From Paenibacillus sp. JNUCC-31 (lineage in GTDB: Bacteria > Bacillota > Bacilli > Paenibacillales > Paenibacillaceae), in contig NZ_CP062165.1 in NCBI RefSeq assembly GCF_014844075.1, positions 4,402,001 to 4,466,000 on the forward strand: a DNA stretch of 64,000 nucleotides. Direction: 5' to 3'. A program made the translations under genes and the position numbers. The notes under the pieces are model-generated. The model was not told the origin of the DNA and ran no database searches. It was given only the letters and a program-made list of their open reading frames with translations. Below are positions 48,958 to 59,073 of this stretch, piece after piece. Within the stretch, counting starts at the first letter, position 1, and each line of letters opens with the position of its first letter.

Positions 48958-51900
48958 ATGACCCAGGAAGATAACGTTCGACAGTATCAACATGATTTGC
49001 AGGGAAAGCTGAAGTCGCTGGATGGTGTAGAGCAGGAGCTTGCGGGCTATGTTGCAGAGATGGCTGGATTCACTTATTTGCGCGAAGACGAAAAGGCCTA
49101 TTTGAATACAGATGAACTATTGAAGCGTGTGGCTGTGGAGACGCAATCGTCATTGTTCCGTCCTTTGCTTGATGTGCTGGAGCATCTGGTCAGTGATACA
49201 TTCCTGGCACGTTTCCGTTATATTGCAGAACGAGCAGTGAATTTTCCTTATAGTAAAAATTATGAGCGCAGACCATTTCGTACGACCGATCCCGAACAGC
49301 ATATTGGACAGGTTCTTCGTAAAATGATTGCCTTGTTTCGTATGGAGATGCATGGCTTTTCTCTGAACGAATATGTATCCATGCGGGAATACAAGTTTGA
49401 TTATTTTCATGAGATCAGAGCGGTCTTGCCGGATTGCATTGCCTATGAACTGGATCATGGAACCGGAGATATGAAGCAGGTGCTGCATGATATTATCTAT
49501 GGCGACAATCAAAATGGATTGCTGACCACTGAAATGATCAAAGGTATCTTTATGAGTGATCAGGCGGATGCCTACCAGATGATTGGGGAATTGCTGGTTG
49601 CAGCCAGACTGCAAGAGGGTCTGCGCCAAAGCATTGTGGAACGGATGGACGAAGGAACACTTGAGGCGTATAAATACATATTAAAAATAATTATCGACAA
49701 CAACCTGATTCGGTTCAGTTCGGTGGTGAGGGCGCTCGCCGTATGGACAGGGATTGGAATTGAAGCGGCGAATCAGCGTGTTGCTGCGCAATTAATTACA
49801 CAAGCGCATCAAGCATTGACTGATCCTGCGGTACGAGAGGCGTGGCAGCAAAGTACCAATGCAAATCAATTGTTTATCAGTCTCTGGGCAACCGCAGTCA
49901 TCGAAGAGAATGAGTTGGAGCGAAAAGTCATCCAAATCATGGATCACGGGAAAGTATATCAGCAGATAGTTGCTCAATACGTACTTGCTAACAGTCAGAA
50001 CAGAGGGCTGCGCTTAAACATGGCACGTCAGTATCTTGAAGTACAGGATCTGGAGCTGCTGCATTGGGTGATTGAGAATTATGATGCCATGTACATGTTT
50101 AACTGGAGCTTTGAAAATGGGGAGAATCAACGTAGTGTTCACGTCTGGCCACTGCCCGTTTTTGAGGATAAAGCTGTACGTCGGCGAGACTTTGATCTGT
50201 TTAAACAAATGCTGGCCTACATTCCGCAGGGAGGGGCTGGTGGACCATCTGGTGTTCTTGAATTTGTTCAATATCGGATCGATCCGGATGATGTAGTGAA
50301 AAAAATGCTGTACCTTGCTGCGTATGACATGGATCCGGAATGGATAGGCGAGGTCATTGCGCTCAAAGACAAGCTAAGCCCGGATTTGCGAGGCGAATTG
50401 TTGTCCCAGTTTGTCCATCATCCCGAGATTGAAGTACAAAGACAGTTTATTTTTGACAGTCTGTCGGATAAGAGCATGAACAACCGTGAGAATGCTCTGC
50501 TCAAAGCCAAGCTGTTAACGCTGACGCCCGAAGAGATGCTGCAAATGGAGGCGTTGCTCAAACTGAAGACGGGATCGCTGCGTCAGAAGATTATTCAAGT
50601 GTTATTGCTTCAGCCAACCGATCAGTTGATGGTATCGTTGAAACGACTTCTGCAATCCAAAAGTGAACTGCAGCGATTGGGCGCGCTGGAACTGCTGACC
50701 GAGATCTCCGCAGATCCACAGCGCTCGGAGCAGCAGGAGCAGATGCAACCATTAATAGAACTAATCAAGACACCAACAGCCAAGGAGCAGAAGCTGCTGG
50801 ACAAGCTTACAGAGCAGAGCAGCAGATATACGGAGGCTAATGGTTTCGGCCTGTATGATCCTTCATGGGAAAATCCACTGCTTCAGGAAGAACGTGATCT
50901 GGGCGGCTTTAAGCCGAAGGACCTGTTTACCCTTTCCCTGGAAAAAGCGAAGCAGTTTCTTGAAGGTTTGGATGCGTTGCTTCATGAGCACAGAGACCAT
51001 GAATATGAGGCTGAATATTATGCGGGCTACAAAGAAACTTTGCTTGTAGGTGCGACATTGCGTGCTATGGTCTTCATTCCTTATGATCAGCGGCAAGATA
51101 TAGCATTATTGGAGCAGTTCCCTCTCCATAACATATGGGGAGAATATGTGCAGAAGAGTGGTCTGGATAGTAAGGAACTGCTGCAAATGTTGTTTGCGAT
51201 CCGTTTGGAGGATCTGAATAAGAAGCTGGATCATTATTATCGATACTATTCCAACGTGTACGACTACAGTGAGTTGGAGAAACACTGGCTGTTGGAAGGG
51301 TGGCGCAAGGAATTTGCCGAAGAGGTCTATCCGGTTCAGCATATCCAGGACCTAAAAAAGATGGTCAGTGAGCTTCGTTATTCAGATCAGGTGAAAACGC
51401 TGATTGAGGCCGTGTATGAGGACAGTGATAAGTCAGATACATTTGAAATCGCTGAGCGGACATTGTATGCGCTGATGAAAATGATGCCTGAGGAACAAAT
51501 GGAAAAGGAATCGGGCATACTTGCTCTCTTGTCCGGCCCATGGTTTTATATTGTCCGGGATCGTGTACATGACGATGAGAGTTTCATGCGATACTTTCAG
51601 ACTATAAGCCAATTCGACCAATTAAATAGGGACAGTAACCGAGGTTCTTTCCTTACGCTGAACGATTACCTGCGTGCCTACGAGCTGGGCTTCATTGATG
51701 CACAGGAAGTCTACAAGCAGCTGCTTGTCGGAGAGTCCCGTGCCCTGTTTATTCGGGAATTGACATCCAGTCGGTCTGACTGGATTGCGGAGAAACCGTT
51801 ACTGGCAGAACTGCGAAGAACAGTTGTTGAACGAATTTTGGAGATCGAGTTGACCCGAGGAGAGCTCTCAACAGAAGTAAGTACGCTGGCCATGAAGCTT

Positions 51901-53943
51901 GAGCGCATTGAAGGCATGGAGCATTGGGTGCATCTTGTTGCTGCCATGGATCAGGATACCTTTGTCCGTGGATATATCTACAGCTACGGTGACAATACGA
52001 CACGTAAAGAAACGTTCAGCCATCTGATCCAGGTTTGCCATCCGCGTGCTGGAGAGGACGAACTGCTGTTGGGACAATTGCTGGCGAAGCATCCCATTCA
52101 GGAAAAAAAATTGTTGGAAGCCGCGATGTACGCGCCCCAATGGATGGAGATCGTTGCGAAGCATCTGGGATGGGAAGGCCTGCGCAGTGCAGCGTGGTAC
52201 TTCCATGCTCACATTAATGAACGTTTCACTGCTGAAAAAGAAACTATTGTGGCGCATTATTCTCCAATTTCGCCACAGGACTTTAACGAAGGCGCATTTG
52301 ATATCGCCTGGTTTGAGGAGGCATATGAAGCCGTCGGTGAGGAACGGTTCAGTCTGTTGTACGATTGTGCCAAGTATATTTCCGGGGGAGCCAATCACCG
52401 CAGATCACAACTGTTCGCGGATGCAGCACTTGGGAAGCTGAAACTTGAAGATATGCTTGAATCCGTGGAAGAGAAGCGCAATAAGGATCATTTGTTGACC
52501 TACAGCCTGATTCCGTTCACGGAAGAAAGGGAACAGGATCTGCGTGAGCGGTACGACTTCATACAGAAGTTTCTAATGCAGAGCAAGCAGTTTGGCGCAC
52601 AGCGACGAGCCAGCGAGGGACTGGTATCCCAGATTGCCCTCGGCAACCTTGCCCGTAATGCAGGATATGCTGATGTTACCCGGCTGATGTGGGATATGGA
52701 AGCTCGCAAGCTGGATGAGATGAAATCCTATTTTGAGCCGCATGAACTGGATGATAGTACCACAGCCCAATTGGTCATTGATGAAGAAGGTCAGCCTGAA
52801 ATGGTCATCGTGAGCAAAGGGAAGACACTTAAGTCTGTACCTGCCCGGTTCAAGAAAGATGGTTACATCACCGAATTGAAAGAATTAAAGGCGGATCTGG
52901 TGGATCAGTACCGCCGGGCAAGACAGGAATTGGAGCGTTCCATGACGGCTGGAACATTCTTCACACGTGAGGAAATCTCCAATCTGATGCAGAATCCAAT
53001 CCTTCGTCCACTGGTTCGCAGCCTTGTATTCCAGGCTGGTGACAAATTGGGACGCTTCGATGTAACTTCTGGTGGTCTTATTGCTCCAGATTCGGCGGGT
53101 ACAGATAGCTCGATTCAAACCTTGGCGGAACAGGATACATTGCTGATTGCACATCCATTGCATCTATTCCAGAGTGGAAGCTGGGGCAAATTCCAACGGG
53201 ATCTGTTCAACCGTCAGGAACGGCAGCCATTCAAGCAGGTGTTCCGTGAACTCTATCTTCCGAATGAAGATGAGCTGTCTAATGGTACCGTATCCCGTCG
53301 GTATGCAGGTTATCAGATTCAACCGAAAAAATCAGTTGCCCTGCTTAAAGGGCGCCAGTGGACAGTCAGTTATGAGGAAGGCCTGCAAAAGGTTAGCTAT
53401 GAGCATAATCTGATCGCCAATCTCTATGCCATGGCAGACTGGTTCTCGCCCGCAGATACAGAAGCACCTACTCTGGAGACGGTGCAGTTCTATGATCGGA
53501 AGACGTATAAACCTGTCGCGTTGAAGGATGTGCCTCCTGTTTTCTTCTCGGAAGTCATGCGTGACATCGATCTGGTCGTTAGTGTTGCCCATGTTGGCGG
53601 CGTAGATCCGGAAGCCAGCTTGACCACGATTGAGATGCGTCACGTGATTGTGAATGAGTCGCTTCGTCTGTTGAAGGTCGATAACGTACGTCTCGATGGA
53701 AATTATGCTCGAATTGATGGTGAACTGGGCGAGTATGCCGTTCATCTGGGCAGCGGCAATGTGTTCAAACAGGCGACGGGCGCACTTCACATCGTGCCGG
53801 TGCACAGCCAGCATCGGGGCAGAATCTTCCTGCCATTCCTGGATGAAGATCCGAGAACGGCTGAGATTTTGTCAAAAGTGATGTTGCTTGCCGAAGATAA
53901 AAAAATCAAGGACCCGCAAATTCTGGCACAGCTTCAACTATAG
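48958..53943 (+). CDS. Giant DUF4132-family protein (YehI/MolR-like)
   Basis: 1661 residues, cytoplasmic and mostly alpha-helical; HEAT-like repeats seem to fill about residues 100-700. The C-terminal third carries the DUF4132 conservation seen in E. coli YehI: VPARFKKDGYITELKELKAD, then LLIAHPLHLF...WGKFQRDLFNRQ, then PFKQVFRELYLP, and the end FLPFLDEDPRTAEILSKVMLLA. Biochemical role unknown. In many bacteria such proteins sit in islands with a MoxR-type AAA ATPase, a VWA protein and a SWIM protein; none is here. The ATG at 48958 has GAGGAGGA seven bases upstream; a GTG ten codons earlier is less likely. Confidence 0.82.
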   Translation: MTQEDNVRQYQHDLQGKLKSLDGVEQELAGYVAEMAGFTYLREDEKAYLNTDELLKRVAVETQSSLFRPLLDVLEHLVSDTFLARFRYIAERAVNFPYSKNYERRPFRTTDPEQHIGQVLRKMIALFRMEMHGFSLNEYVSMREYKFDYFHEIRAVLPDCIAYELDHGTGDMKQVLHDIIYGDNQNGLLTTEMIKGIFMSDQADAYQMIGELLVAARLQEGLRQSIVERMDEGTLEAYKYILKIIIDNNLIRFSSVVRALAVWTGIGIEAANQRVAAQLITQAHQALTDPAVREAWQQSTNANQLFISLWATAVIEENELERKVIQIMDHGKVYQQIVAQYVLANSQNRGLRLNMARQYLEVQDLELLHWVIENYDAMYMFNWSFENGENQRSVHVWPLPVFEDKAVRRRDFDLFKQMLAYIPQGGAGGPSGVLEFVQYRIDPDDVVKKMLYLAAYDMDPEWIGEVIALKDKLSPDLRGELLSQFVHHPEIEVQRQFIFDSLSDKSMNNRENALLKAKLLTLTPEEMLQMEALLKLKTGSLRQKIIQVLLLQPTDQLMVSLKRLLQSKSELQRLGALELLTEISADPQRSEQQEQMQPLIELIKTPTAKEQKLLDKLTEQSSRYTEANGFGLYDPSWENPLLQEERDLGGFKPKDLFTLSLEKAKQFLEGLDALLHEHRDHEYEAEYYAGYKETLLVGATLRAMVFIPYDQRQDIALLEQFPLHNIWGEYVQKSGLDSKELLQMLFAIRLEDLNKKLDHYYRYYSNVYDYSELEKHWLLEGWRKEFAEEVYPVQHIQDLKKMVSELRYSDQVKTLIEAVYEDSDKSDTFEIAERTLYALMKMMPEEQMEKESGILALLSGPWFYIVRDRVHDDESFMRYFQTISQFDQLNRDSNRGSFLTLNDYLRAYELGFIDAQEVYKQLLVGESRALFIRELTSSRSDWIAEKPLLAELRRTVVERILEIELTRGELSTEVSTLAMKLERIEGMEHWVHLVAAMDQDTFVRGYIYSYGDNTTRKETFSHLIQVCHPRAGEDELLLGQLLAKHPIQEKKLLEAAMYAPQWMEIVAKHLGWEGLRSAAWYFHAHINERFTAEKETIVAHYSPISPQDFNEGAFDIAWFEEAYEAVGEERFSLLYDCAKYISGGANHRRSQLFADAALGKLKLEDMLESVEEKRNKDHLLTYSLIPFTEEREQDLRERYDFIQKFLMQSKQFGAQRRASEGLVSQIALGNLARNAGYADVTRLMWDMEARKLDEMKSYFEPHELDDSTTAQLVIDEEGQPEMVIVSKGKTLKSVPARFKKDGYITELKELKADLVDQYRRARQELERSMTAGTFFTREEISNLMQNPILRPLVRSLVFQAGDKLGRFDVTSGGLIAPDSAGTDSSIQTLAEQDTLLIAHPLHLFQSGSWGKFQRDLFNRQERQPFKQVFRELYLPNEDELSNGTVSRRYAGYQIQPKKSVALLKGRQWTVSYEEGLQKVSYEHNLIANLYAMADWFSPADTEAPTLETVQFYDRKTYKPVALKDVPPVFFSEVMRDIDLVVSVAHVGGVDPEASLTTIEMRHVIVNESLRLLKVDNVRLDGNYARIDGELGEYAVHLGSGNVFKQATGALHIVPVHSQHRGRIFLPFLDEDPRTAEILSKVMLLAEDKKIKDPQILAQLQL

Positions 53944-53952
53944 GAACCGATT

Positions 53953-53981
53953 GTGCCGCCCCGTTTGGGGCGGTTTTTTAC
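53953..53981 (+). terminator. Terminator after the DUF4132 gene
   Basis: GCCGCCCCGTTTGGGGCGG followed by TTTTTT. Confidence 0.93.
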
Positions 53982-53984
53982 GTG

Positions 53985-54330
53985 TTATTCCGAAATCCAA
54001 TGTAACCAGTGGAGAGAAATGAACGGAATCACGTTGGAGGAGGGAAAAGTAAAGAAAAATCCAACATAAAGGCAGCTGAAGAACCTGTTAAAGGGGACCT
54101 CAGTTGCTTTTTAATTTTCTATTTATTTATTGGCCGGAATAGTTCCGGTTTCAAAAAGACTTTGAACCCAGGGGATCGCGGAATATTCCTTAATCTGATA
54201 ATTAATTGAATTAATTGGTTGAACAGATATGGGCCCATTTGACTGTTTTTAAAGGTTAAGAAATTGTTCAACAATAGTTACGGAAATGTAAATAATTCGT
54301 TTTCTTGTATTGTTATTTGAACTCGAAGGG
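53985..54330. other. Intergenic stretch before the GH3 leader
   Basis: No convincing gene. A hairpin near 54070-54105 (GGCAGCTGA...TCAGTTGC followed by TTTTT) may be a second terminator. AT-rich sequence downstream probably holds the GH3 promoter, but I cannot fix a -35/-10 pair. Confidence 0.45.
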
Positions 54331-54394
54331 GGGTGATGCGAAAGAACTAGAAACGTGTGGAACGCTTTTTTACCAAATTTAAGGGGGTGTAATC

Positions 54395-54500
54395 TGCGAG
54401 CAGGTCGGCTATCGTTAGGAAACGAAATTGCTGTCTTGCTTGCAAGTGGCAGTTTCAGAAGCTCTGTGCAAGACGACCTGAATGCTTGAAAGACTGGGAT
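54395..54500 (+). promoter_or_regulatory. Structured leader RNA upstream of the GH3 gene (unidentified)
   Basis: CAGGTCG at 54411-54417 pairs with CGACCTG at 54474-54480, closing a junction. Inside are CGTT-aggA-AACG, the CTGTC...GGCAG hairpin, and a CTTGC-TTGCAAG element. It does not match the riboswitch consensuses I know (TPP, SAM, c-di-GMP, c-di-AMP, cobalamin, M-box, T-box). The distance to the ATG is about 85 nt. Confidence 0.45.
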
Positions 54501-54582
54501 TAAGCCAGTACGTATTCCCTTGTATACATGTATTCAAGGTGTATGCGAGAAAAATGATCAAGAGAGAAGGAGAACTTACAAC

Positions 54583-57294
54583 ATGAACAGAAGACTCAAT
54601 CTGATTTTCCTCAAACGATGGTTTATGCTGTTAATCATCGTGGCAGTAGCGGCTATGCCGTTGCACGCCTTCGCCGCAGAAGCGGAATCCGGGGCTGATC
54701 GCCCATGGATGAACAAATCCCTGTCTGCGGAGGAACGCACCGCGTTGTTGCTCAAGGCGATGACACTGGAGGAGAAAGTCGGATTCGTTACCGGTAAAGT
54801 AAATAACTATTATGGTTTCTATAATGATGGACTGGAGCGTCTCGGCATTCCAGCGTTACAGATGGCGGATGGACCTGCTGGGGTACGTGTGGCGAACCCG
54901 GATGTTCAGGACAAAAAGTCCACGGCACTGCCCGCACCAATTGCCCTCGCGGCTTCATGGGACACCGATCTTGCCAAGAAATACGGTGATCTTATCGGGC
55001 AGGAAGCCCATGACACAACACATAATGTGGTACTGGGCCCTGGCCTGGATATCGCACGTACCCCCTGGGGTTCCCGTAACTTCGAATCCCTTGGTGAAGA
55101 TCCTTTGCTGGCATCCGGCATGGGTGCGGCATATGTGAACGGGATTCAGAGCAATCCGGTTATTGCTACCGCAAAGCACTACATCCTGAATAACCAGGAG
55201 ACGGAGCGTTTCACAACCAATGCAACAGCCAGTGAACGTGCCATTCAGGAAGTATATGCACGTCCGTTCCAGGCGATGGTGGAAAAAGCGAATCTGGGTT
55301 CGGCGATGTGTTCGTTTAACCAGGTGAACGGTACATATGCTTGTGAGAACAAGAAGATGCTGACGGATGTCCTCAAGAACCAGTTTGGCTTCGAAGGGTT
55401 CGTCATGAGTGACTACGGTGCCAACTTCAGTACAGCGGCATCCGCGAATGCGGGACTCGATCTGGAAACACCGGGTGAACCTTATGGCAAATGGGGAAGC
55501 AAGCTGCTTGAAGCCGTGAACAAAGGTGAAGTCAGCGAACAAACCATTGATGAGAAGGTCAGACGGATTTTGCTTCAAATGTTCGAGAAAGGGCTGTTCG
55601 ATAACCCTGTAACAAATACACAAATCAATGCGAAGGCAGATGGCGCTAAAGCACGTGAGTTTGCGGAAAAGAGCATGGTTCTCTTGCAAAATAACGACAA
55701 CATGCTTCCACTGTCGAGCAAAAATGTGAAGTCCATTGCAGTCATTGGACCAGATGCAGATAACGCATCTGCTGCTGGTGGAGGTAGCAGTATGGTTAAC
55801 CCGACGTATACCGTAAGTCCACTGCAAGGAATTCGTAACCGTGCTGGTAACGGGGTGGATGTAAAATATGCAGCTGGAACTGATCCGATCTCTGCAGGGG
55901 ATGCATTTAACGGTCCTTCCGCTGTTCCATCCACACTCCTGTCTCCGGCAAATGCCGAGAAGAGCGAGCAGAACTATGGTACGGAGAAAGCAGAGTATGG
56001 TCTGCATGCCGAATATTGGACCAACAAGGACATGGAGGGCAATCCTGAACTGGTCCGCACGGATAACCAGGTGAACATGAATCTTGGATTTTACAACTAT
56101 GAAGGGTTCAACGCCCAGTCATCCAAGCTTCCGGTGACACCAACGAAATTCAACAGTAAAATGTCCGCTCGTTGGACGGGTTCCATTACGGCTCCCAAAA
56201 CGGGTGAATACAAATTGTCTCTGACGAGTCTGGGCTCTGCGAAATTGTACGTGGATGATCAGCTGCTCGTAGACAATCAAGGTGAAAATTTGAGCACGAC
56301 CAAGAAAGAAATCACGTTAGAAGAAGGCAAGTCCCACAACATTCGCATTGAATATCGTACCGATTTCCCGGTACAGTCGAGTCATGATATGGGTGCCCAA
56401 GTTCGTTTCGGCTGGGAAGCACCTGAAGATGCTGTGGATGCCAAGATGCAAAAGGCAGTTGATCTGGCCAAAAAATCGGATGTCGCGGTTGTCGTGACAC
56501 GTACGTATGACAGTGAAGGGTATGTAGACCGTTCCGATCTGGAACTTCCGAACAACCAGGAGCAATTGATCCGCGAAGTGGCGGCAGCCAATCCCAAAAC
56601 GATTGTGGTACAAATGAGTGGTCGCGCCGTGGAAATGGATTCTTGGCAAAAAGAAGTGCCATCCATTGTTCAAGCCTGGTATGCAGGTCAGGAACAAGGT
56701 AACGCGGTCGCACGGGTTCTATTTGGTGATGTGAATCCATCCGGCAAACTGCCCGTGACGTTCCCGTCTGATGATTCACAGACCCCGGTATCCACTGCGG
56801 AACAATTCCCGGGTGTGAATGGGGTGGGCAACTACTCCGAGGGTATCTTTGTAGGGTATAAAGGATATGACAAAGAAGGCATGACTCCGGCGTTTGCTTT
56901 TGGACACGGATTGTCTTACACGAACTTTGACTACCGTAACCTGCATGTGAAAAATACAGGCAAAGGTGATAAGGCAACGGTAGAAGTATCCCTGAACCTG
57001 CGTAATACCGGTAAAGTTACCGGTGCAGAAGTGGTACAGGTCTATGTTGGCAATCTGCCAACCAAGGTGGAGACACCGGAGAAGCAGCTTGCTGGCTGGG
57101 CGAAGGTCGATCTGAAGGCTGGCAAGCAGCAGCGTGTCAATATTCAACTGGATCGCAGTGCACTGTCCTATTGGGATGAAACATCGCATAAATGGGTGAT
57201 GCCTAAGGGGAAAGTACAGGTTTATGTCGGCAGTGCATCCGATGATATCCGCCTGACAGGCAGTGTGAATATCGGAAGCAAGTCTGGTAAATAA
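54583..57294 (+). CDS. Secreted glycoside hydrolase family 3 beta-glucosidase with PA14 insert
   Basis: 903 residues. Signal peptide (about 1-30, ending HAFAAE). GH3 N-domain (about 60-360) with MADGPAGVRV, AKHYILNNQE and the catalytic nucleophile Asp277 in GFVMSDYGA; GH3 C-domain split by a PA14 carbohydrate-binding insert (about 470-620: LHAEYWTNKDMEGNP...GSAKLYVDDQLLVDN); fibronectin-like C-terminal domain (about 780-885). It releases glucose or related sugars from beta-linked oligosaccharides outside the cell. A GH30 gene follows 70 bp later, after a terminator-like hairpin. RBS GGAG ten bases before ATG 54583. Confidence 0.92.
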   Translation: MNRRLNLIFLKRWFMLLIIVAVAAMPLHAFAAEAESGADRPWMNKSLSAEERTALLLKAMTLEEKVGFVTGKVNNYYGFYNDGLERLGIPALQMADGPAGVRVANPDVQDKKSTALPAPIALAASWDTDLAKKYGDLIGQEAHDTTHNVVLGPGLDIARTPWGSRNFESLGEDPLLASGMGAAYVNGIQSNPVIATAKHYILNNQETERFTTNATASERAIQEVYARPFQAMVEKANLGSAMCSFNQVNGTYACENKKMLTDVLKNQFGFEGFVMSDYGANFSTAASANAGLDLETPGEPYGKWGSKLLEAVNKGEVSEQTIDEKVRRILLQMFEKGLFDNPVTNTQINAKADGAKAREFAEKSMVLLQNNDNMLPLSSKNVKSIAVIGPDADNASAAGGGSSMVNPTYTVSPLQGIRNRAGNGVDVKYAAGTDPISAGDAFNGPSAVPSTLLSPANAEKSEQNYGTEKAEYGLHAEYWTNKDMEGNPELVRTDNQVNMNLGFYNYEGFNAQSSKLPVTPTKFNSKMSARWTGSITAPKTGEYKLSLTSLGSAKLYVDDQLLVDNQGENLSTTKKEITLEEGKSHNIRIEYRTDFPVQSSHDMGAQVRFGWEAPEDAVDAKMQKAVDLAKKSDVAVVVTRTYDSEGYVDRSDLELPNNQEQLIREVAAANPKTIVVQMSGRAVEMDSWQKEVPSIVQAWYAGQEQGNAVARVLFGDVNPSGKLPVTFPSDDSQTPVSTAEQFPGVNGVGNYSEGIFVGYKGYDKEGMTPAFAFGHGLSYTNFDYRNLHVKNTGKGDKATVEVSLNLRNTGKVTGAEVVQVYVGNLPTKVETPEKQLAGWAKVDLKAGKQQRVNIQLDRSALSYWDETSHKWVMPKGKVQVYVGSASDDIRLTGSVNIGSKSGK

Positions 57295-57305
57295 AAGTTA
57301 TAAAT

Positions 57306-57336
57306 GAGTCGTGGCCGAATGGCCGCGGCTTTTTCC
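57306..57336 (+). terminator. Terminator-like hairpin between GH3 and GH30
   Basis: GTCGtGGCCgaatGGCCgCGGC followed by TTTTT; read-through would co-express both hydrolases. Confidence 0.75.
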
Positions 57337-57364
57337 AATCAACGTGGGAAGGGAGTGATGAGTG

Positions 57365-58930
57365 ATGAACATAGGCTGGCGAGAGCATCCCAAACGATGG
57401 ATCATCCTATCAATCGCTGTTTGTTGTGTCGCCGTAGGAATCGGGCTTATCATCAACCGAAGCGATTCACCTGTTCCACCGCCAGTAGAGGACAAGCATG
57501 CAGAGGCTGAAGTTTGGCTAACGACGGGAGATCAGCAACATTTGCAGGAACCGCAACCAGCGATCCCTATAGCAGATAACCACGATGCTGGCACCAGCTC
57601 CGTTGATTCCGCATCACAGCAGGCGGAACATTCCCGGTTGGAGTTCACCATACGAATTGACCCGGAGAGGACCTATCAGACCATGGATGGATTTGGCGCA
57701 GCTATGACGGGTTCGTCGGCACATCTGATCAACCAGCTCCCAGAGGAACAGCAAGAACAACTGCTGAAGGAACTGTTTACGACTGAAGGACTGGACATGG
57801 ATATGGTGCGTCATACGATTGGTGCCTCGGATTATTCGGTGGATGAATCAGGTCAGGCATCAAGTTATACCTATGATGATATCGCGTCAGGCACGGATTA
57901 CAACATGGAACATTTTTCGATTGATAAGGATCAGGAAGTCGTGAAGATCTTGGAGCAGGTAGCTCGATTAAAGTCGGACCTGAAAGTGTTGGGCACACCA
58001 TGGACGGCCCCGGCCTGGATGAAATATGGGGAGAAGACCACGAACGGCTGGTATCTGGATTACAACGACCCCCGGGTGTATGAAGCTTATGCGCGATATT
58101 TTATGAAGTATATTGAAGCTTATCATGCGAAAGGCATACCCATCTACGGGATAACGTTGCAGAATGAACCGGAGTTTACTACAGCTGACTATCCAAGCAT
58201 GAGTATGGGCGCTGAGGAACAGGCGATGTTTATTCGTGATTATCTTGGTCCGGCTCTCAAAGATGCAGGACTGGACACGCGAATCATCGCGTATGACCAT
58301 AACTGGGATCAGGCGGTCGAATACACAAGCAAGGTGCTTGAAGATGAGCAGGCTGCTGCATATATCGATGGATCGGCCTTCCATTGTTATGCGGGTGATC
58401 CGTCCGCCATGTTGGAAGTGCATGACCGCTTTCCAGACAAACATGTTTATTTTACTGAATGCAGCGGCGGGGAATGGAGTCCCGATTTTGGTGTGAATTT
58501 AAGCTGGCAGATGTCCAACCTCATGATTGGTGGCCCGCGTAACTGGGCGAAGAATGTACTGCTCTGGAACATCGCATTAGATCCCCAAGGGGGACCTACG
58601 AATGGGGGTTGTGGAAACTGCAGAGGAGTGGTGACGATTGATCCGGTGAGCGGTGAAATCATTAGAAATGTGGAGTATTATGCGCTTGGGCACATCAGCA
58701 GGTATGTTCGTCCAGGCGCTGTAAGGGTGGAATCTACGCAAGAACAGGGGAAGGTTGAGAACGTCGCCTTTCGCAATCCAGATGGAACTATGGTGCTGAT
58801 TGCAGCGAACACGGACAACGCAGAAGTCTCTTTTAGCGTTGTCTTAGACGGACATTCGTTTCGATATACCTTGCCTTACCAATCGGTAGCAACGTTCCGC
58901 TGGAATCCGCAAACAACTGCGAAAAGTTAA
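57365..58930 (+). CDS. Glycoside hydrolase family 30 enzyme (glucosylceramidase / beta-1,6-glucanase type)
   Basis: 521 residues. One N-terminal membrane segment (about 13-32) with no clear cleavage site suggests a signal anchor; a linker of about 60 residues follows. The GH30 barrel has QTMDGFGAAMTGSSA, the acid/base Glu268 in LQNEPEF and the nucleophile Glu365 in YFTECSGGEW, then VLLWNIALDPQGGPTNGGC and the beta-sandwich end. This layout fits subfamily 1/3 enzymes acting on beta-1,6-glucan or glucosylceramide rather than glucuronoxylanases. Together with the GH3 gene it could degrade fungal or plant beta-glucan at the cell surface. Confidence 0.88.
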   Translation: MNIGWREHPKRWIILSIAVCCVAVGIGLIINRSDSPVPPPVEDKHAEAEVWLTTGDQQHLQEPQPAIPIADNHDAGTSSVDSASQQAEHSRLEFTIRIDPERTYQTMDGFGAAMTGSSAHLINQLPEEQQEQLLKELFTTEGLDMDMVRHTIGASDYSVDESGQASSYTYDDIASGTDYNMEHFSIDKDQEVVKILEQVARLKSDLKVLGTPWTAPAWMKYGEKTTNGWYLDYNDPRVYEAYARYFMKYIEAYHAKGIPIYGITLQNEPEFTTADYPSMSMGAEEQAMFIRDYLGPALKDAGLDTRIIAYDHNWDQAVEYTSKVLEDEQAAAYIDGSAFHCYAGDPSAMLEVHDRFPDKHVYFTECSGGEWSPDFGVNLSWQMSNLMIGGPRNWAKNVLLWNIALDPQGGPTNGGCGNCRGVVTIDPVSGEIIRNVEYYALGHISRYVRPGAVRVESTQEQGKVENVAFRNPDGTMVLIAANTDNAEVSFSVVLDGHSFRYTLPYQSVATFRWNPQTTAKS

Positions 58931-59073
58931 CTCAAGAATGGTAAACATGGGTACAGATTGATTGTTGGGCATGGTAAAATATATGTTAACGTAGAGTCAT
59001 CTAAAATTTAATATAATAACCAAGTCCGATCTGAGGGTCGGATGGTACATAACCGTTTACTAAAAAGGAGAAT

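Noticed and set aside
54009..54209. 66-codon open frame after the DUF4132 gene
   Set aside because: It spans a terminator-like hairpin and has low-complexity content with no family resemblance.
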